Origin: Planctomycetota bacterium
Lineage (GTDB): Bacteria; Planctomycetota; Phycisphaerae; UBA1845; UTPLA1
Assembly: GCA_003576905.1 (NCBI GenBank)
Contig: QEVG01000023.1
Location: forward strand, 1 to 64,000
Direction of reading: 5' to 3'
Length of the DNA: 64,000 bases
The notes below the pieces were generated by a model, which had not been told where the DNA came from, did no database searches, and saw only the letters and a program-made list of their open reading frames with translations. Shown piece after piece: positions 55,671 through 64,000 of this stretch. Each line of letters opens with the position of its first letter. Within the stretch, counting starts at the first letter, position 1. Position numbers and translations under genes: made by a program.

Positions 55671-56537
55671 ATGCTCGGCGAGAAGATCGACTACATGCTC
55701 CTACGGCCCTTTGTCCACGCGCGCAACCGCGCCACGGAGGCCGAACTCGACGAGCGCGCCCGCCACTCCACCTTCACCCTTGCCGATGCCCGGACACACC
55801 TGCAAAAGGTCATCCACACCTATTTCAACGGGAAGCTCAAGATCGACCCGAGCGTGAGCTATCTCGACATCGGCTGCGGCATGGGCCGCCTGTCCATCGC
55901 CCTCGCCGACGCCGGCGCCCGCGATGTCACCGGCGTCGATGTCGTCCCGAGGCACGTCGACGAGGCACGAAACCTCGCCGAGCGGCTCCTGCCCGACAAC
56001 CGTCCGCGCTTCGAGTGCGCCGACATCAACCAGTGGCAGACGGACCGCACTTTCGACGTGATCTTCGGCCTGGGCTTCATGGAGCACGTGAACGAGCCGG
56101 ACCGCATCCTTGCCAGCCTGCCCCGGCTCATGAAGCCCGGCGGCGTCGCCTGCATGAGCTTCGAACCGTTTCAGTCGCCCACCGGCGACCACCTGAACGC
56201 CTTCTTCCGCGTCCTCATCCCCTGGCGCGGGCTCATCTTTTCCGAAAAGGCCCTGATGCGGCTGCGGCGTGAGTATTTTCGCCCGACCGACCCGGCCGAG
56301 CGCTTCAAGGACATCGTCGGCGGCCTGAACCAGATGAAGTACCAGGAGTGGCTCAAGTACATCCGCGATGCCGGCCTGCGCATCGACTACCAGAACGTCA
56401 ACCCGCAGCTCCGGCGCTACCAGCCGCTCGGGATCATCTCCGACGTGATTACAAAAGTCCCCCGGCTGGGCTGGTATTTCCAGATGCTCGTCTACGTCAT
56501 GCTCCGCAAGATCGACGATCCGACGACCGTGCGGTAA
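55671..56537 (+). CDS. SAM-dependent class I methyltransferase
   Basis: A 288-residue methyltransferase. Motif I is YLDIGCGMGRLSIALADA (about 63-80), motif II VTGVDVVP, and the post-I block ends in DVIFGLGFMEHV, where HV marks the UbiE/Coq5-like type. The first 55 residues are extra and helical, and the C-terminal part (about 200-288) is mostly basic and aromatic. The substrate is unknown. It is divergent from the RlmL-like gene; the 191 bases between them hold no clear promoter pair. Confidence 0.83.
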   Translation: MLGEKIDYMLLRPFVHARNRATEAELDERARHSTFTLADARTHLQKVIHTYFNGKLKIDPSVSYLDIGCGMGRLSIALADAGARDVTGVDVVPRHVDEARNLAERLLPDNRPRFECADINQWQTDRTFDVIFGLGFMEHVNEPDRILASLPRLMKPGGVACMSFEPFQSPTGDHLNAFFRVLIPWRGLIFSEKALMRLRREYFRPTDPAERFKDIVGGLNQMKYQEWLKYIRDAGLRIDYQNVNPQLRRYQPLGIISDVITKVPRLGWYFQMLVYVMLRKIDDPTTVR

Positions 56538-56618
56538 GCGCCGTATCCTCGGAAATCTCGTTCTCGTCAGGGAACTTGGAAGGCGCGCTCGCCTGATGCG
56601 ATGTCTCTACCACGTCCA

Positions 56619-57173
56619 TCATGGGGTCTGGGATTCGATCGATGCGGCTTGCTGAAACTCACGAACAACCGCCTGCAGCCGCCGAAAGGATCGTGAACGA
56701 CGGGCCAGTAGCTCGATGCGCGCGTTTGCAATCAATCGCGGCTGATCTACGGCCTCGCTGTACTCGCCCCGCCGCTCTCGGATCAGCCCTTTGAGATCAC
56801 CGGTGCAATCCGCGTCTTCGATATCAAACTCCGAGTCGCCGCCTACAATCCAAGCTTCGAATTCTTTCACCGGAAGCACCACGCGACACATGGTCTGCGG
56901 CAATAATCTCGCGAGCCGCTGTTCCAGTTGAGGGCCGAGCCGGGCGGCACAATCCTCGTCCGCATCAATCATGAGCAGGACCGCCCCCGACATGGAAATA
57001 TTCGAAGCCGCGATCCGAGCCGCCCTGTTCAGGTGCTCGTCGATAAGCAATCGGCTCCTTGGAAACCGCACGGGCCGCTTCACGTGCAATTCGGGCGCCA
57101 GCCTCCGCAGCAAAACCGGCAGGGCGGCAACGTCGCCATGCCCTTCAACGATTGGCGCAATTTCAAACGTCAT
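56619..57173 (-). CDS. DUF4276 protein (TOPRIM-like), partner of the AAA ATPase
   Basis: A 184-residue protein of DUF4276. The first motif VEGHGD (9-14, with Glu10) and the acidic block LLMIDADEDC (66-75, with D70, D72, D74) match the metal sites of a TOPRIM fold, and KEFEAWIVGG (102-111) is the family's own signature. Its ATG overlaps the stop of the AAA gene (ATGA), so the two are translationally coupled. OLD-, PARIS- and Gabija-type systems pair such an ATPase with a TOPRIM nuclease, so a DNA- or RNA-cleaving effector is likely; that is inference. Confidence 0.82.
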   Translation of the reverse strand: MTFEIAPIVEGHGDVAALPVLLRRLAPELHVKRPVRFPRSRLLIDEHLNRAARIAASNISMSGAVLLMIDADEDCAARLGPQLEQRLARLLPQTMCRVVLPVKEFEAWIVGGDSEFDIEDADCTGDLKGLIRERRGEYSEAVDQPRLIANARIELLARRSRSFRRLQAVVREFQQAASIESQTP

Positions 57174-58399
57174 GCAAGGGATGCCCAGAGCGTGCCCTCG
57201 GACTCGCGTTGCTTCCGAAGATCGTCCGGATCCGGCTCCAACTGATCAAGCCGGAGCAGTTCACCTGCGGTCGATAAGAGCTTCTTTAGAAGGTCACCCT
57301 TTGCGGGACTGAGCTTTCCGACGACGGTGCGCCCTTTTTCCAAAAGAACCGGCCGGATCATCTCCGCCGTAACACCCGGATGATCGAGCAGATCGGGACT
57401 ATGGCACGTGATGATAAGCTGCGTTGACCGGGATCCCTCGGACAGAGCGTCCATCAAGGCGGCCGCGGCGGCAGGGTGAAGCGCCGTTTCCGGTTCTTCA
57501 ATACCAATGAGCGTCGGACCGCCTTCCCCCGCCCCGCGAGCTGAGACCAGGGAGACAAGGATTCCCAGCGCGCGGATCGTTCCATCCGACAACGCGATCG
57601 CATCGAAGTTCGAGTTTCGGGTGCCCTCGGGTATATCAAGCTCCTGTGCCACCTCAATCGTCTCAAGCGCGCCAGCCTGTTTGTGCGAAATACGCGTGAT
57701 GGCGACTCCGATCGCCTGAACATACTCCTTCACACGATCGAGCAGCTTGGGGGACGATGCTTGAAGCTGCTTGATCACGCTGGCCAGATTCCGACCGTCA
57801 TGGACCAGGAGTTCGCCAGGCTCAGGCCGCTGCGGATATTTCATCGCCTCCGGATTGAGGTTGAGAAATGTCATTCGTGTAAGGATGTCGAATACGGGGC
57901 GGAATTCAGGGCTGCCAGACGCGGCGACCAGGTACAACCGATCTTCTGAGACCGCCGGCCCCGCCGCTTTCGGTGTCCACGCGAGGAGCTCGCCCCGTTC
58001 GAGTCTGAAGCAGTGTCGGTCGCCGTCCTTTGCACCGACGACCTCGCAAAACTCATGGTCGACGCGAAACCCTCTCCCATGAACCGCCGCTATCGAAAAG
58101 GCGTACCTCGCGCTCCGATGGTTGGGCAGTTCAAGGTCTATCGCTACGCCCGGGTGAGTGGGTCGGCCGCCCAGGGATTTGCGTCGAACCTGGTCGATGC
58201 CGCCTCGTTCGCGGATCGCGTACTCAAGCGTGTTTCGAAGCGCATCCGCAACGAATCTCAAAGCGTCGATCAGATTGCTCTTTCCGACTCCATTACGGCC
58301 GACAAGAATGGTAATGGGGCCAAGCTCAATGTCGCAACTGGCGATGCTCTTGTATTGGCGAAGCGCGAGCCGAGTTATCCGCCGACCATTGTGATTCAT
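57170..58399 (-). CDS. AAA ATPase of the AAA_15/AAA_21 (OLD/RecF-like) type
   Basis: A 409-residue ABC-like ATPase. Walker A GRNGVGKS is at 34-41, a signature-like LSDG at 270-273, Walker B LIGIEEPE at 297-304, and the H-loop TCHSP at 331-335. Between them lies a 220-residue insert as in RecF/OLD-like ATPases. ATG 58399 has no strong ribosome site and lies 54 bases after the sucC stop on the same strand. GC is lower than in the neighbours (31 of 60 in 58261-58320). It overlaps the DUF4276 gene and probably forms an ATPase-nuclease complex with it. Confidence 0.85.
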   Translation of the reverse strand: MNHNGRRITRLALRQYKSIASCDIELGPITILVGRNGVGKSNLIDALRFVADALRNTLEYAIRERGGIDQVRRKSLGGRPTHPGVAIDLELPNHRSARYAFSIAAVHGRGFRVDHEFCEVVGAKDGDRHCFRLERGELLAWTPKAAGPAVSEDRLYLVAASGSPEFRPVFDILTRMTFLNLNPEAMKYPQRPEPGELLVHDGRNLASVIKQLQASSPKLLDRVKEYVQAIGVAITRISHKQAGALETIEVAQELDIPEGTRNSNFDAIALSDGTIRALGILVSLVSARGAGEGGPTLIGIEEPETALHPAAAAALMDALSEGSRSTQLIITCHSPDLLDHPGVTAEMIRPVLLEKGRTVVGKLSPAKGDLLKKLLSTAGELLRLDQLEPDPDDLRKQRESEGTLWASLA

Positions 58400-58453
58400 G
58401 GCATGAACCCGTAATGAGCCACGGACACCTTCTGGCGTATCCGCGGTCTCCCC

Positions 58454-59629
58454 TCACACCGCCGCGCATACCTTCTTCGCCGCGTCCGTCAGATCGCTCG
58501 CCGGAATGAGCTGCTTGATCGCCGCCTCCTTCAGCATCGCCCGCGCCTGTTCCACGTTCGTCCCCTCCAGGCGCACCACGACCGGCACCTTGAACCCGAC
58601 CTCCTGCGCCGCGTGTATCAGCGCATCGGCAATCACGTCGCACTTCGCGATCCCCCCGAAAATGTTCACCAGGATCCCCTTCACCTTCGGGTCGCTCAGA
58701 ATGATCCGAAACGCCTCCACCGCTCCGTCCTTCGTCACGCTCCCACCGACGTCCAGAAAGTTCGCCGGCTCGCCCCCGTGCAGCTTGATGATGTCCATCG
58801 TCGCCATCGCCAGGCCCGCCCCGTTCACCAGGCAGCCGATGTTTCCGTCCAGCGCGATGTAGTTCAGGTTGTGTTCCGACGCCCGGATTTCGTTCGGGTT
58901 CTCCTCCGCCGGATCGAACATCGCCTGCACGTCCGCATGGCGGAAAAGCGCGTTATCATCAAAGCTGAACTTCGCGTCGATCGCCAGGATCTCACCCGGC
59001 GCGCCGCCCTTGTCCTTGGTCAGCACCAGCGGGTTGATCTCCGCCAGACTGCAATCCTTCTCGATGAAGATCTTCGCAAGCGTCTCCATCGTCTTCGCCG
59101 CCTGCTTCGCCGGCTCGCCCGACAGGCCCAGCGCCGTCGTCAGCCGACGCACCTGGTACGCCTGCAACCCCAGGTGCGGGTGCAGCCATTCCTTCACGAT
59201 CGCGTCCGGGTTCCGCGCCGCAACCTCCTCGATTTCGACGCCGCCCTCCTTCGATACCATCATGACCGGGCATCCCTTCGCCCGGTCCAGCACCATGCCG
59301 ACGTAGTATTCCTTCTCGATGTCCACCGCCGGCGCGAGCAGCAGCTTCTTCACCCTGACTCCGCTCGGCCCGGTCTGCTTCGAGACCATCGGCTCGGCCA
59401 GCATCCGCCGGCAGTTCTTCTCGATCTCCGCCGGGTTATCCGACAGGATGACATACCCCGCCTTCCCCCGGCCGCCGGCATGCACCTGCGCCTTGACCAC
59501 CAGCATGCCGCCGCCCAGCGCCTTGATCGCCGCCCCCGCCTGTTCGGCTCGATCAATTACCTCAAACTTCGGCACCGGCGCGCCGTGCGCCTGCAAGAGC
59601 TGTCGTGCCTGATACTCGTGAACTTTCAT
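58454..59629 (-). CDS. sucC: Succinyl-CoA synthetase beta subunit
   Basis: A 391-residue subunit of the TCA enzyme that makes succinate and ATP or GTP from succinyl-CoA. The N-terminus [16 protein letters not shown] is canonical, the ATP-grasp loop reads [12 protein letters not shown], and the C-terminal CoA/phosphate half has [18 protein letters not shown] and [17 protein letters not shown] 59629 gives the standard start. The alpha subunit gene sucD, often adjacent, does not follow: the next gene on the strand is the AAA ATPase. It is divergent from citrate synthase, another TCA gene. Confidence 0.95.
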   Translation of the reverse strand: MKVHEYQARQLLQAHGAPVPKFEVIDRAEQAGAAIKALGGGMLVVKAQVHAGGRGKAGYVILSDNPAEIEKNCRRMLAEPMVSKQTGPSGVRVKKLLLAPAVDIEKEYYVGMVLDRAKGCPVMMVSKEGGVEIEEVAARNPDAIVKEWLHPHLGLQAYQVRRLTTALGLSGEPAKQAAKTMETLAKIFIEKDCSLAEINPLVLTKDKGGAPGEILAIDAKFSFDDNALFRHADVQAMFDPAEENPNEIRASEHNLNYIALDGNIGCLVNGAGLAMATMDIIKLHGGEPANFLDVGGSVTKDGAVEAFRIILSDPKVKGILVNIFGGIAKCDVIADALIHAAQEVGFKVPVVVRLEGTNVEQARAMLKEAAIKQLIPASDLTDAAKKVCAAV

Positions 59630-59790
59630 GTTGCCTGATCTCCCGTTGCCGAAGTCCACTCGCCCCGCGGCCGGCCTTCCGCGACACCCGACCGGGCGAA
59701 ACAGTTTAGCGGAACTCGCCCGATGCGTCAGTCCCCGCAATCCCATCGAAAGTGGCCGCTTTCGGCGTGTTTCACTGCCGGTCGTGCGTT

Positions 59791-59818
59791 TTGCGACCCC
59801 CGGAAATTGCCCTATACT
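59791..59818 (+). promoter_or_regulatory. Sigma-70 type promoter of the citrate synthase gene
   Basis: TTGCGA at 59791-59796, a 16-base spacer, then TATACT at 59813-59818, about 50 bases ahead of the start codon. Confidence 0.5.
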
Positions 59819-59867
59819 CCCTTCTGGACGACGACACCATGACTTCAGCGACACCGAGGTACGACCC

Positions 59868-61067
59868 ATGCCGAAATTCCTAGGCCGCATCGAATTCCCC
59901 TGCACCATCGAACTGGGCCGCGGCCTCGAAGGCGCGATCACGAACGTCACCAGGATCGGCTATGTCAACGGCGAGGAAGGGCACCTCAACTACCGCGGCT
60001 ACAGCATTGAAGACCTCTCCGACAACTGTTCCTATGAAGAAGTCGCCTACCTGCTCATCTTCGGAAAGCTCCCCAACCGCGCCGAACTGAACACGTTTCA
60101 GCTCCGCCTCCGAAAAAGCGGTGAACTTCCAGAGGAGATCATCAGGATCATCGAGACCCTCCCGCGCGACGCCCACCCCATGAACGTCCTCCAGACCGGC
60201 GTCGCCGCCTTCGGCTGCCTCGACAGGGACTCGCTCGAAGTAACCCGACACGTCAGCGACCCCGCCGCCGCCCTCGAGATCGAAACCGAAATCGCCATAC
60301 GCATCATGGCCCGCACGCGAAGCATCGCGGCAGCTATCGCCCGCGCCCGAAAGGGCCAGGCCGTCCTCCAGCCCGATCCGAATCTCTCCTTCACCGGCAA
60401 CTACCTCTATCAGATGTCCGGCGAAAAACCGAGCCCCGTCACCGAGAAGCTGATGGACATTTGCCTCATCCTCCAGGCCGACCACGGAATGAACGCCTCC
60501 ACGTTCACCGCCGTCGTCACCCACAGCACCCTGTCGGACATGTACAGCACCATCGCCGCGGCCATCGGCTCCCTGCGCGGGCCGCTCCATGGCGGAGCCA
60601 ACGAGGCGGCACTCGAGGAACTCGCCGCCATCGGCGGACCGGAAAAAGCCAAAGCCTGGGTCGCCGAAAAAATCGCCAAGGGCCAGAAGGTCATCGGCTT
60701 CGGCCACCGCGTCTACAAGGCCTATGACCCCCGGGCACTCGTTCTCAAGAAACATGCCGAAGCCCTGTGCAGGGAAAAGGGGATGGAGTCGCTCTATCGC
60801 ACCGCCGTCGAAGTGGAAAACCTCTTCCTCGCCGAGATGAAGGCCAAGGGCAAGCCGATCTACCCGAACGTGGACTACTACAGCGGCATCGTCTACCACG
60901 CCCTCGGCTTCCCCACGCCGCTCTTCCCCGTCATCTTCGCCGTCTCCCGTACCGCCGGCTGGGCCGCCCGCGTGCTGGAGTACCTCCCCGAAAACCGCAT
61001 CTTCCGCCCCCGCGCGGTCTACGACGGCCCCACGGACCTGAAGGTCGTCCCCATCGAAAAGCGCTGA
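59868..61067 (+). CDS. gltA: Citrate synthase
   Basis: A 399-residue citrate synthase. The catalytic residues are all in place: His in HGMNASTF, His in GPLHGGANEAAL, and Asp in NVDYYSGI, together with the GFGHRVYKAYDPR block. The enzyme joins acetyl-CoA and oxaloacetate to start the TCA cycle (or the methylcitrate reaction in some relatives). ATG 59868 has GAGGT about 7 bases upstream; the reading frame extends further back but has no support there. The N-terminus (MPKFLGRIEF) is typical of the short bacterial type. It is divergent from sucC across a region with a clear promoter. Confidence 0.95.
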   Translation: MPKFLGRIEFPCTIELGRGLEGAITNVTRIGYVNGEEGHLNYRGYSIEDLSDNCSYEEVAYLLIFGKLPNRAELNTFQLRLRKSGELPEEIIRIIETLPRDAHPMNVLQTGVAAFGCLDRDSLEVTRHVSDPAAALEIETEIAIRIMARTRSIAAAIARARKGQAVLQPDPNLSFTGNYLYQMSGEKPSPVTEKLMDICLILQADHGMNASTFTAVVTHSTLSDMYSTIAAAIGSLRGPLHGGANEAALEELAAIGGPEKAKAWVAEKIAKGQKVIGFGHRVYKAYDPRALVLKKHAEALCREKGMESLYRTAVEVENLFLAEMKAKGKPIYPNVDYYSGIVYHALGFPTPLFPVIFAVSRTAGWAARVLEYLPENRIFRPRAVYDGPTDLKVVPIEKR

Positions 61068-61685
61068 GCCGAGCCGCGCGGCAGCAATCGCCGGGACGTA
61101 TTCTCCGCTGACGTTCCCCGCCTCCGCGAACGGGTCTATCTACTTATCTGCGGTCAGAGTCCTTATTGCCCGACTGGGGCTTCTCGCCCCGCCTTCATCC
61201 AGACACTTATCTCTTGTCGATTGAATCGCAGGCCACCGCGCCGTAGTATCCGCTCCTGGCTCCCAGGGCATCGGCGAGCACGGTAGCTTCGGCGATGCGA
61301 CGGCCGACGAGGAGTGCGGGCAGTCTCCTGCATGGATTGCCCGACCAATGGCCGGAGCCCGCCGCCCACCTCCGATCCTACCCCGTCAAGACGAGTGCAC
61401 CGACAGTTTGCTGATTCCCCCCTGGGGCTTCGCGCAAGGGAAGTGCCATGTCCAGGGCATCTCCGAGCGGGATCACCGTCACCCGTGTCTGGCCAGGTAT
61501 TCCGCTGCTCGATGCGCGACAGATGGCCGTGTATTCAGCTCCTGAATATAGCATGCCGGTTATCCGTTCCGTGGTTACGCACACCGGTCAATCGTCTCGC
61601 AAAGGGAGGTGGTCTGCGCATCCGACATTCAAGAGCGAACGTTCTGACACTTCGAAGAATCGTTGTCAGTAGAAAGGGGATCAGC
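61068..61685. other. Intergenic region, 618 bases
   Basis: This lies between gltA and the large secreted protein. GC is lower than in the coding parts. One small hairpin, GGGGC-5-GCCCC at 61176-61190, has no T-run. A short repeat of CTTATCT occurs near 61143 and 61205. I see no supported gene, tRNA or riboswitch. Confidence 0.45.
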
Positions 61686-64000
61686 ATGTCTTCGCACATC
61701 TTGGAAACACCACGTGAGAATGAGATTGTCATGAGACGGCTATGGAGGGTGTGCCTCGCAGTGATCGCGGGGCTGTCCTGGACCAGTTCAGTTGCGGCCC
61801 AATCGTTCACGACGAACGACCCCGCCGGCGATCGTCAGGAACCGAGGGCAGTTCCGTCGCTCGCTGCCTGGAACACAGCGGCGGAACGACCTGAACCGGG
61901 AGGTCGGCCCGGTCCAAGGCTGAATGCCACTGACGAAACACAGATGATCGAGGGGGATCTCGTCACGGTGCCTGGCCCGCGCTGGCTTGGCGACGTTCTC
62001 GTGGGCGATCCCACCTTCGACGAGGCGGAGCCGGCGATGCACAAGTCGCCCGATGGTACGCTCTTCATCGCCGTCGAGCAGTACGGTCCGACCTATGACG
62101 GCTGGGTGCGCGTCTATCGCTCCACCGATGGGGGCGCGTCCTGGGTCTGGCTGGTCAGCTACAGGACCGGCACGGCGTCCCGGAACCCTTCCATCACATA
62201 CGCCGAGCGCGGCTCCGGCGAGAAATGGGTTTACCTCGCATACGAAGCGACGATCTCGGACTCCACGAAACGCATCGTCGTGATTCGATTCAATCCCGAC
62301 AACACGAGTACGTGGGATCCAGCGACCGCCGCGACCGGCATCACGGGGACGCCGGATATCTACCCGCGCGTCTGCACGGACAATCTGGAATGGTCCGAGG
62401 GGTACTACGTCTATGTCACCTATGCGGTCAACGCCGTCGACTACTATGCCGTGATGTTCACGCGCAGCGTTGACTATGGCCTGACCTACTCGGTGCCGCA
62501 GGAAATCACCGGCGGCTCGGAGAGCTCCACGTTCGCGGCCCGCCCCGACATCGCCTATGGGACCGCCGGCCTGTTCGTCGCATTTGAGAAGCCGGGCTGG
62601 TCGGGCAGCGCCTGGAGGACGCAGGTCTGGGTAACGCGCAGCACCAACTACGGCGGTTCGTGGAACGTACCGGTGCAGTTGACCACGGCGGAGGACGGGG
62701 CCTGGCATCCATCCGTTGCGGCTGCCATTGGTGTGCCGACGGTGATGGTCGCCTTTACGCAGTCTTTCGCGTCACAGACTGACATTTTCTGCGCCTACTC
62801 GACGAACGGCGGCCAATCCTACAGCGCCGGCAGTGCGCTGCCTCGAACCTTTGACAACGAGAAGTCCGTCGCGCTCACGGTCAGCGACAGCGGCGGCCGC
62901 TACCACGCCGCATACTGGCGTGCCTATGACATTGAGTACACCAGCACCGATGCTGCCTCGCCGGGGCCGTGGGCGCCTGTCGCCCTGGTCAACGAGGCCA
63001 ATTGGGCAAGTTCGACCTACAGCCGGCCCGCCATCTGCGTCAATCCGGTCAAGCCGCCGGCCCAGGAAGCCTGTGTCGCGTGGACCGACTATCGTGGATC
63101 GTTCTACGACGTGTACTTCGATGCGGATTTTCGCGACGGCGCATGTTGTTTTCCCGACGAGTCCTGTGTCGTGATGAATGAAACGGAATGCATCAACACG
63201 GGAGGAACCTGGCAAGGCTCGGGCGTTGCGTGCGATCCGGAACTTTGTCTTATTGACCCGTGCGATACGGATGTCATCGCCCCGACCGCAACACTCAACC
63301 TGGGCGATTTCGTGTGTGTTCCGTTCGCCGACGCGACGCCCATCGTCGGCACCGCGACCGATCCGGAAGGCAATCTGCAGAGTTGGCTGATCGAGGAGCG
63401 CGGGATGGGCGCCGCCCCGTGGGTCGCCGTCGCAGTCGGTTATTCGCCGATGGTGAATGAAGTGCTCATGAATTGGATCCCCGCCGCACCAGGCTATCGC
63501 ATGCTGCGCCTGACCGTATTCGACACATGCGGACATGCTTCGACCGATGTGCGCCTCATGTACGCAGACCAGGGCCCCCAGGCAATCCTTAATGCACCGT
63601 CGAACGGCGCTACCATCGGCGGTTCTGCATTCTGCATTGACGGACTGGTGAGCCACGGCGTGTGCCCGCTTGATTGGCGGCTGGAATACCGCCCTGCCGG
63701 CGGCATGTGGACGCACCTCGCGCACGGAACAGGCGGTGTGTATAACCTGCCATTGACATACTGGAATACGACCTCCGTAGCCGACGGCCTGTACGAAATC
63801 CGCGTAACCGCATCCTCGATCGGCGGCAGCAATTCACAGACTGTCACCGTCAAGGTCGACAACTCAACTCCCATCGCGACGATCACCTCACCCATGACTT
63901 GCACCTTCGTCAGTGGGGTCGTTCCAATCGTTGGCACGGCGAGCGATGCCAATCTCCTGAGTTGGCAACTCTTCTACAGCGGAGGCGCTGCTCACAACTG
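61686..64000 (+). CDS. Large secreted protein with Asp-box repeats (3' partial)
   Basis: The frame is open from ATG 61686 (AAAGGGG about 6 bases upstream) to the window end, 771 codons, so the gene is cut at the right edge. ATG 61731 is a possible alternative start just before the hydrophobic signal segment (ending near VAA-Q). Residues about 100-450 contain sialidase/BNR Asp-boxes: STDGGASWVW, SVDYGLTYSV, STNYGGSWNV and STNGGQSYSA. A planctomycete-type cysteine motif follows, GACCFPDESC then CDPELC, and after it two Ig-like repeats (PTATLNL and ATITSPM). It may be a surface glycan-binding or sialidase-like protein; catalytic residues are not proven. Confidence 0.8.
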   Translation, partial: MSSHILETPRENEIVMRRLWRVCLAVIAGLSWTSSVAAQSFTTNDPAGDRQEPRAVPSLAAWNTAAERPEPGGRPGPRLNATDETQMIEGDLVTVPGPRWLGDVLVGDPTFDEAEPAMHKSPDGTLFIAVEQYGPTYDGWVRVYRSTDGGASWVWLVSYRTGTASRNPSITYAERGSGEKWVYLAYEATISDSTKRIVVIRFNPDNTSTWDPATAATGITGTPDIYPRVCTDNLEWSEGYYVYVTYAVNAVDYYAVMFTRSVDYGLTYSVPQEITGGSESSTFAARPDIAYGTAGLFVAFEKPGWSGSAWRTQVWVTRSTNYGGSWNVPVQLTTAEDGAWHPSVAAAIGVPTVMVAFTQSFASQTDIFCAYSTNGGQSYSAGSALPRTFDNEKSVALTVSDSGGRYHAAYWRAYDIEYTSTDAASPGPWAPVALVNEANWASSTYSRPAICVNPVKPPAQEACVAWTDYRGSFYDVYFDADFRDGACCFPDESCVVMNETECINTGGTWQGSGVACDPELCLIDPCDTDVIAPTATLNLGDFVCVPFADATPIVGTATDPEGNLQSWLIEERGMGAAPWVAVAVGYSPMVNEVLMNWIPAAPGYRMLRLTVFDTCGHASTDVRLMYADQGPQAILNAPSNGATIGGSAFCIDGLVSHGVCPLDWRLEYRPAGGMWTHLAHGTGGVYNLPLTYWNTTSVADGLYEIRVTASSIGGSNSQTVTVKVDNSTPIATITSPMTCTFVSGVVPIVGTASDANLLSWQLFYSGGAAHN

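Noticed and set aside
54256-55857. A 533-codon plus-strand frame opposite the RlmL-like and Sir2 genes
   Set aside because: It spans two well-supported genes on the other strand and shows no family features.

Overview
The window is high-GC bacterial DNA with about fifty protein genes on both strands. I see no rRNA, tRNA, CRISPR array or insertion sequence. Several family signatures point to a planctomycete (Planctomycetota, perhaps Phycisphaerae-like): a nine-gene MoxR/DUF58/Bat cluster, two PEP-CTERM proteins, prepilin-type proteins with the H-X9-DG style C-terminus, dockerin-like ends on secreted proteins, thioredoxin proteins with a LolA-like N-terminal domain, a multi-cysteine secreted-protein motif (GACC-like), and TMTC-like membrane TPR proteins. 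This assignment rests on protein families only, because no rRNA or complete marker set is present.

Layout. 1-5.4 kb: two TlpA-type thioredoxin proteins around a GT-C glycosyltransferase, then a metal-site secreted protein. 5.5-12 kb: recG, a LysM lipoprotein, a PfkB sugar kinase, thpR and an NhaC antiporter. 12.2-21.9 kb: the Bat cluster (moxR, DUF58, a BatD-like gene, batA, batB, batC, batD, batE), with most genes overlapping by ATGA or nearly touching, then a zinc-site membrane protein and a 50-residue hydrophobic peptide. 22.3-27.5 kb: a dockerin-like secreted protein, an M50 protease with a zinc-ribbon tail, a GDSL lipoprotein, a prepilin-like protein and a charged coiled-coil protein, ending in a strong hairpin terminator. 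27.6-34.1 kb: glutaryl-CoA dehydrogenase, a lower-GC patch with a membrane protein, small secreted proteins, an alpha/beta hydrolase, a methyltransferase and a CHRD/PEP-CTERM protein.

34.2-37.7 kb is a regulatory locus: an ECF sigma factor, a presumed anti-sigma factor whose outer part looks like a pseudopilin, and a divergent GAF/sigma-54 activator behind a visible promoter and a perfect 12-bp palindrome. 37.7-43 kb is a minus-strand operon: a TPR protein, a TMTC-like membrane protein and an ABC-2 permease without an ATPase. 43.1-48.5 kb holds a second PEP-CTERM protein and two tandem paralogues of a pectate-lyase-like enzyme. 48.7-56.5 kb has a GT2 glycosyltransferase, a saccharopine-dehydrogenase-like oxidoreductase, a cytochrome c lipoprotein, a DUF983 protein, a LolA-like protein, a Sir2 protein lacking its zinc cysteines, an RlmL-like methyltransferase and another methyltransferase.

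56.6-58.4 kb carries a lower-GC pair, an AAA ATPase and a DUF4276 (TOPRIM-like) protein overlapping by ATGA and sitting directly behind sucC. It resembles a split OLD/PARIS-type ATPase-nuclease module and is my best candidate for an undescribed system. 58.4-61 kb holds sucC (without sucD) and a divergent citrate synthase. The window ends inside a large secreted Asp-box protein.
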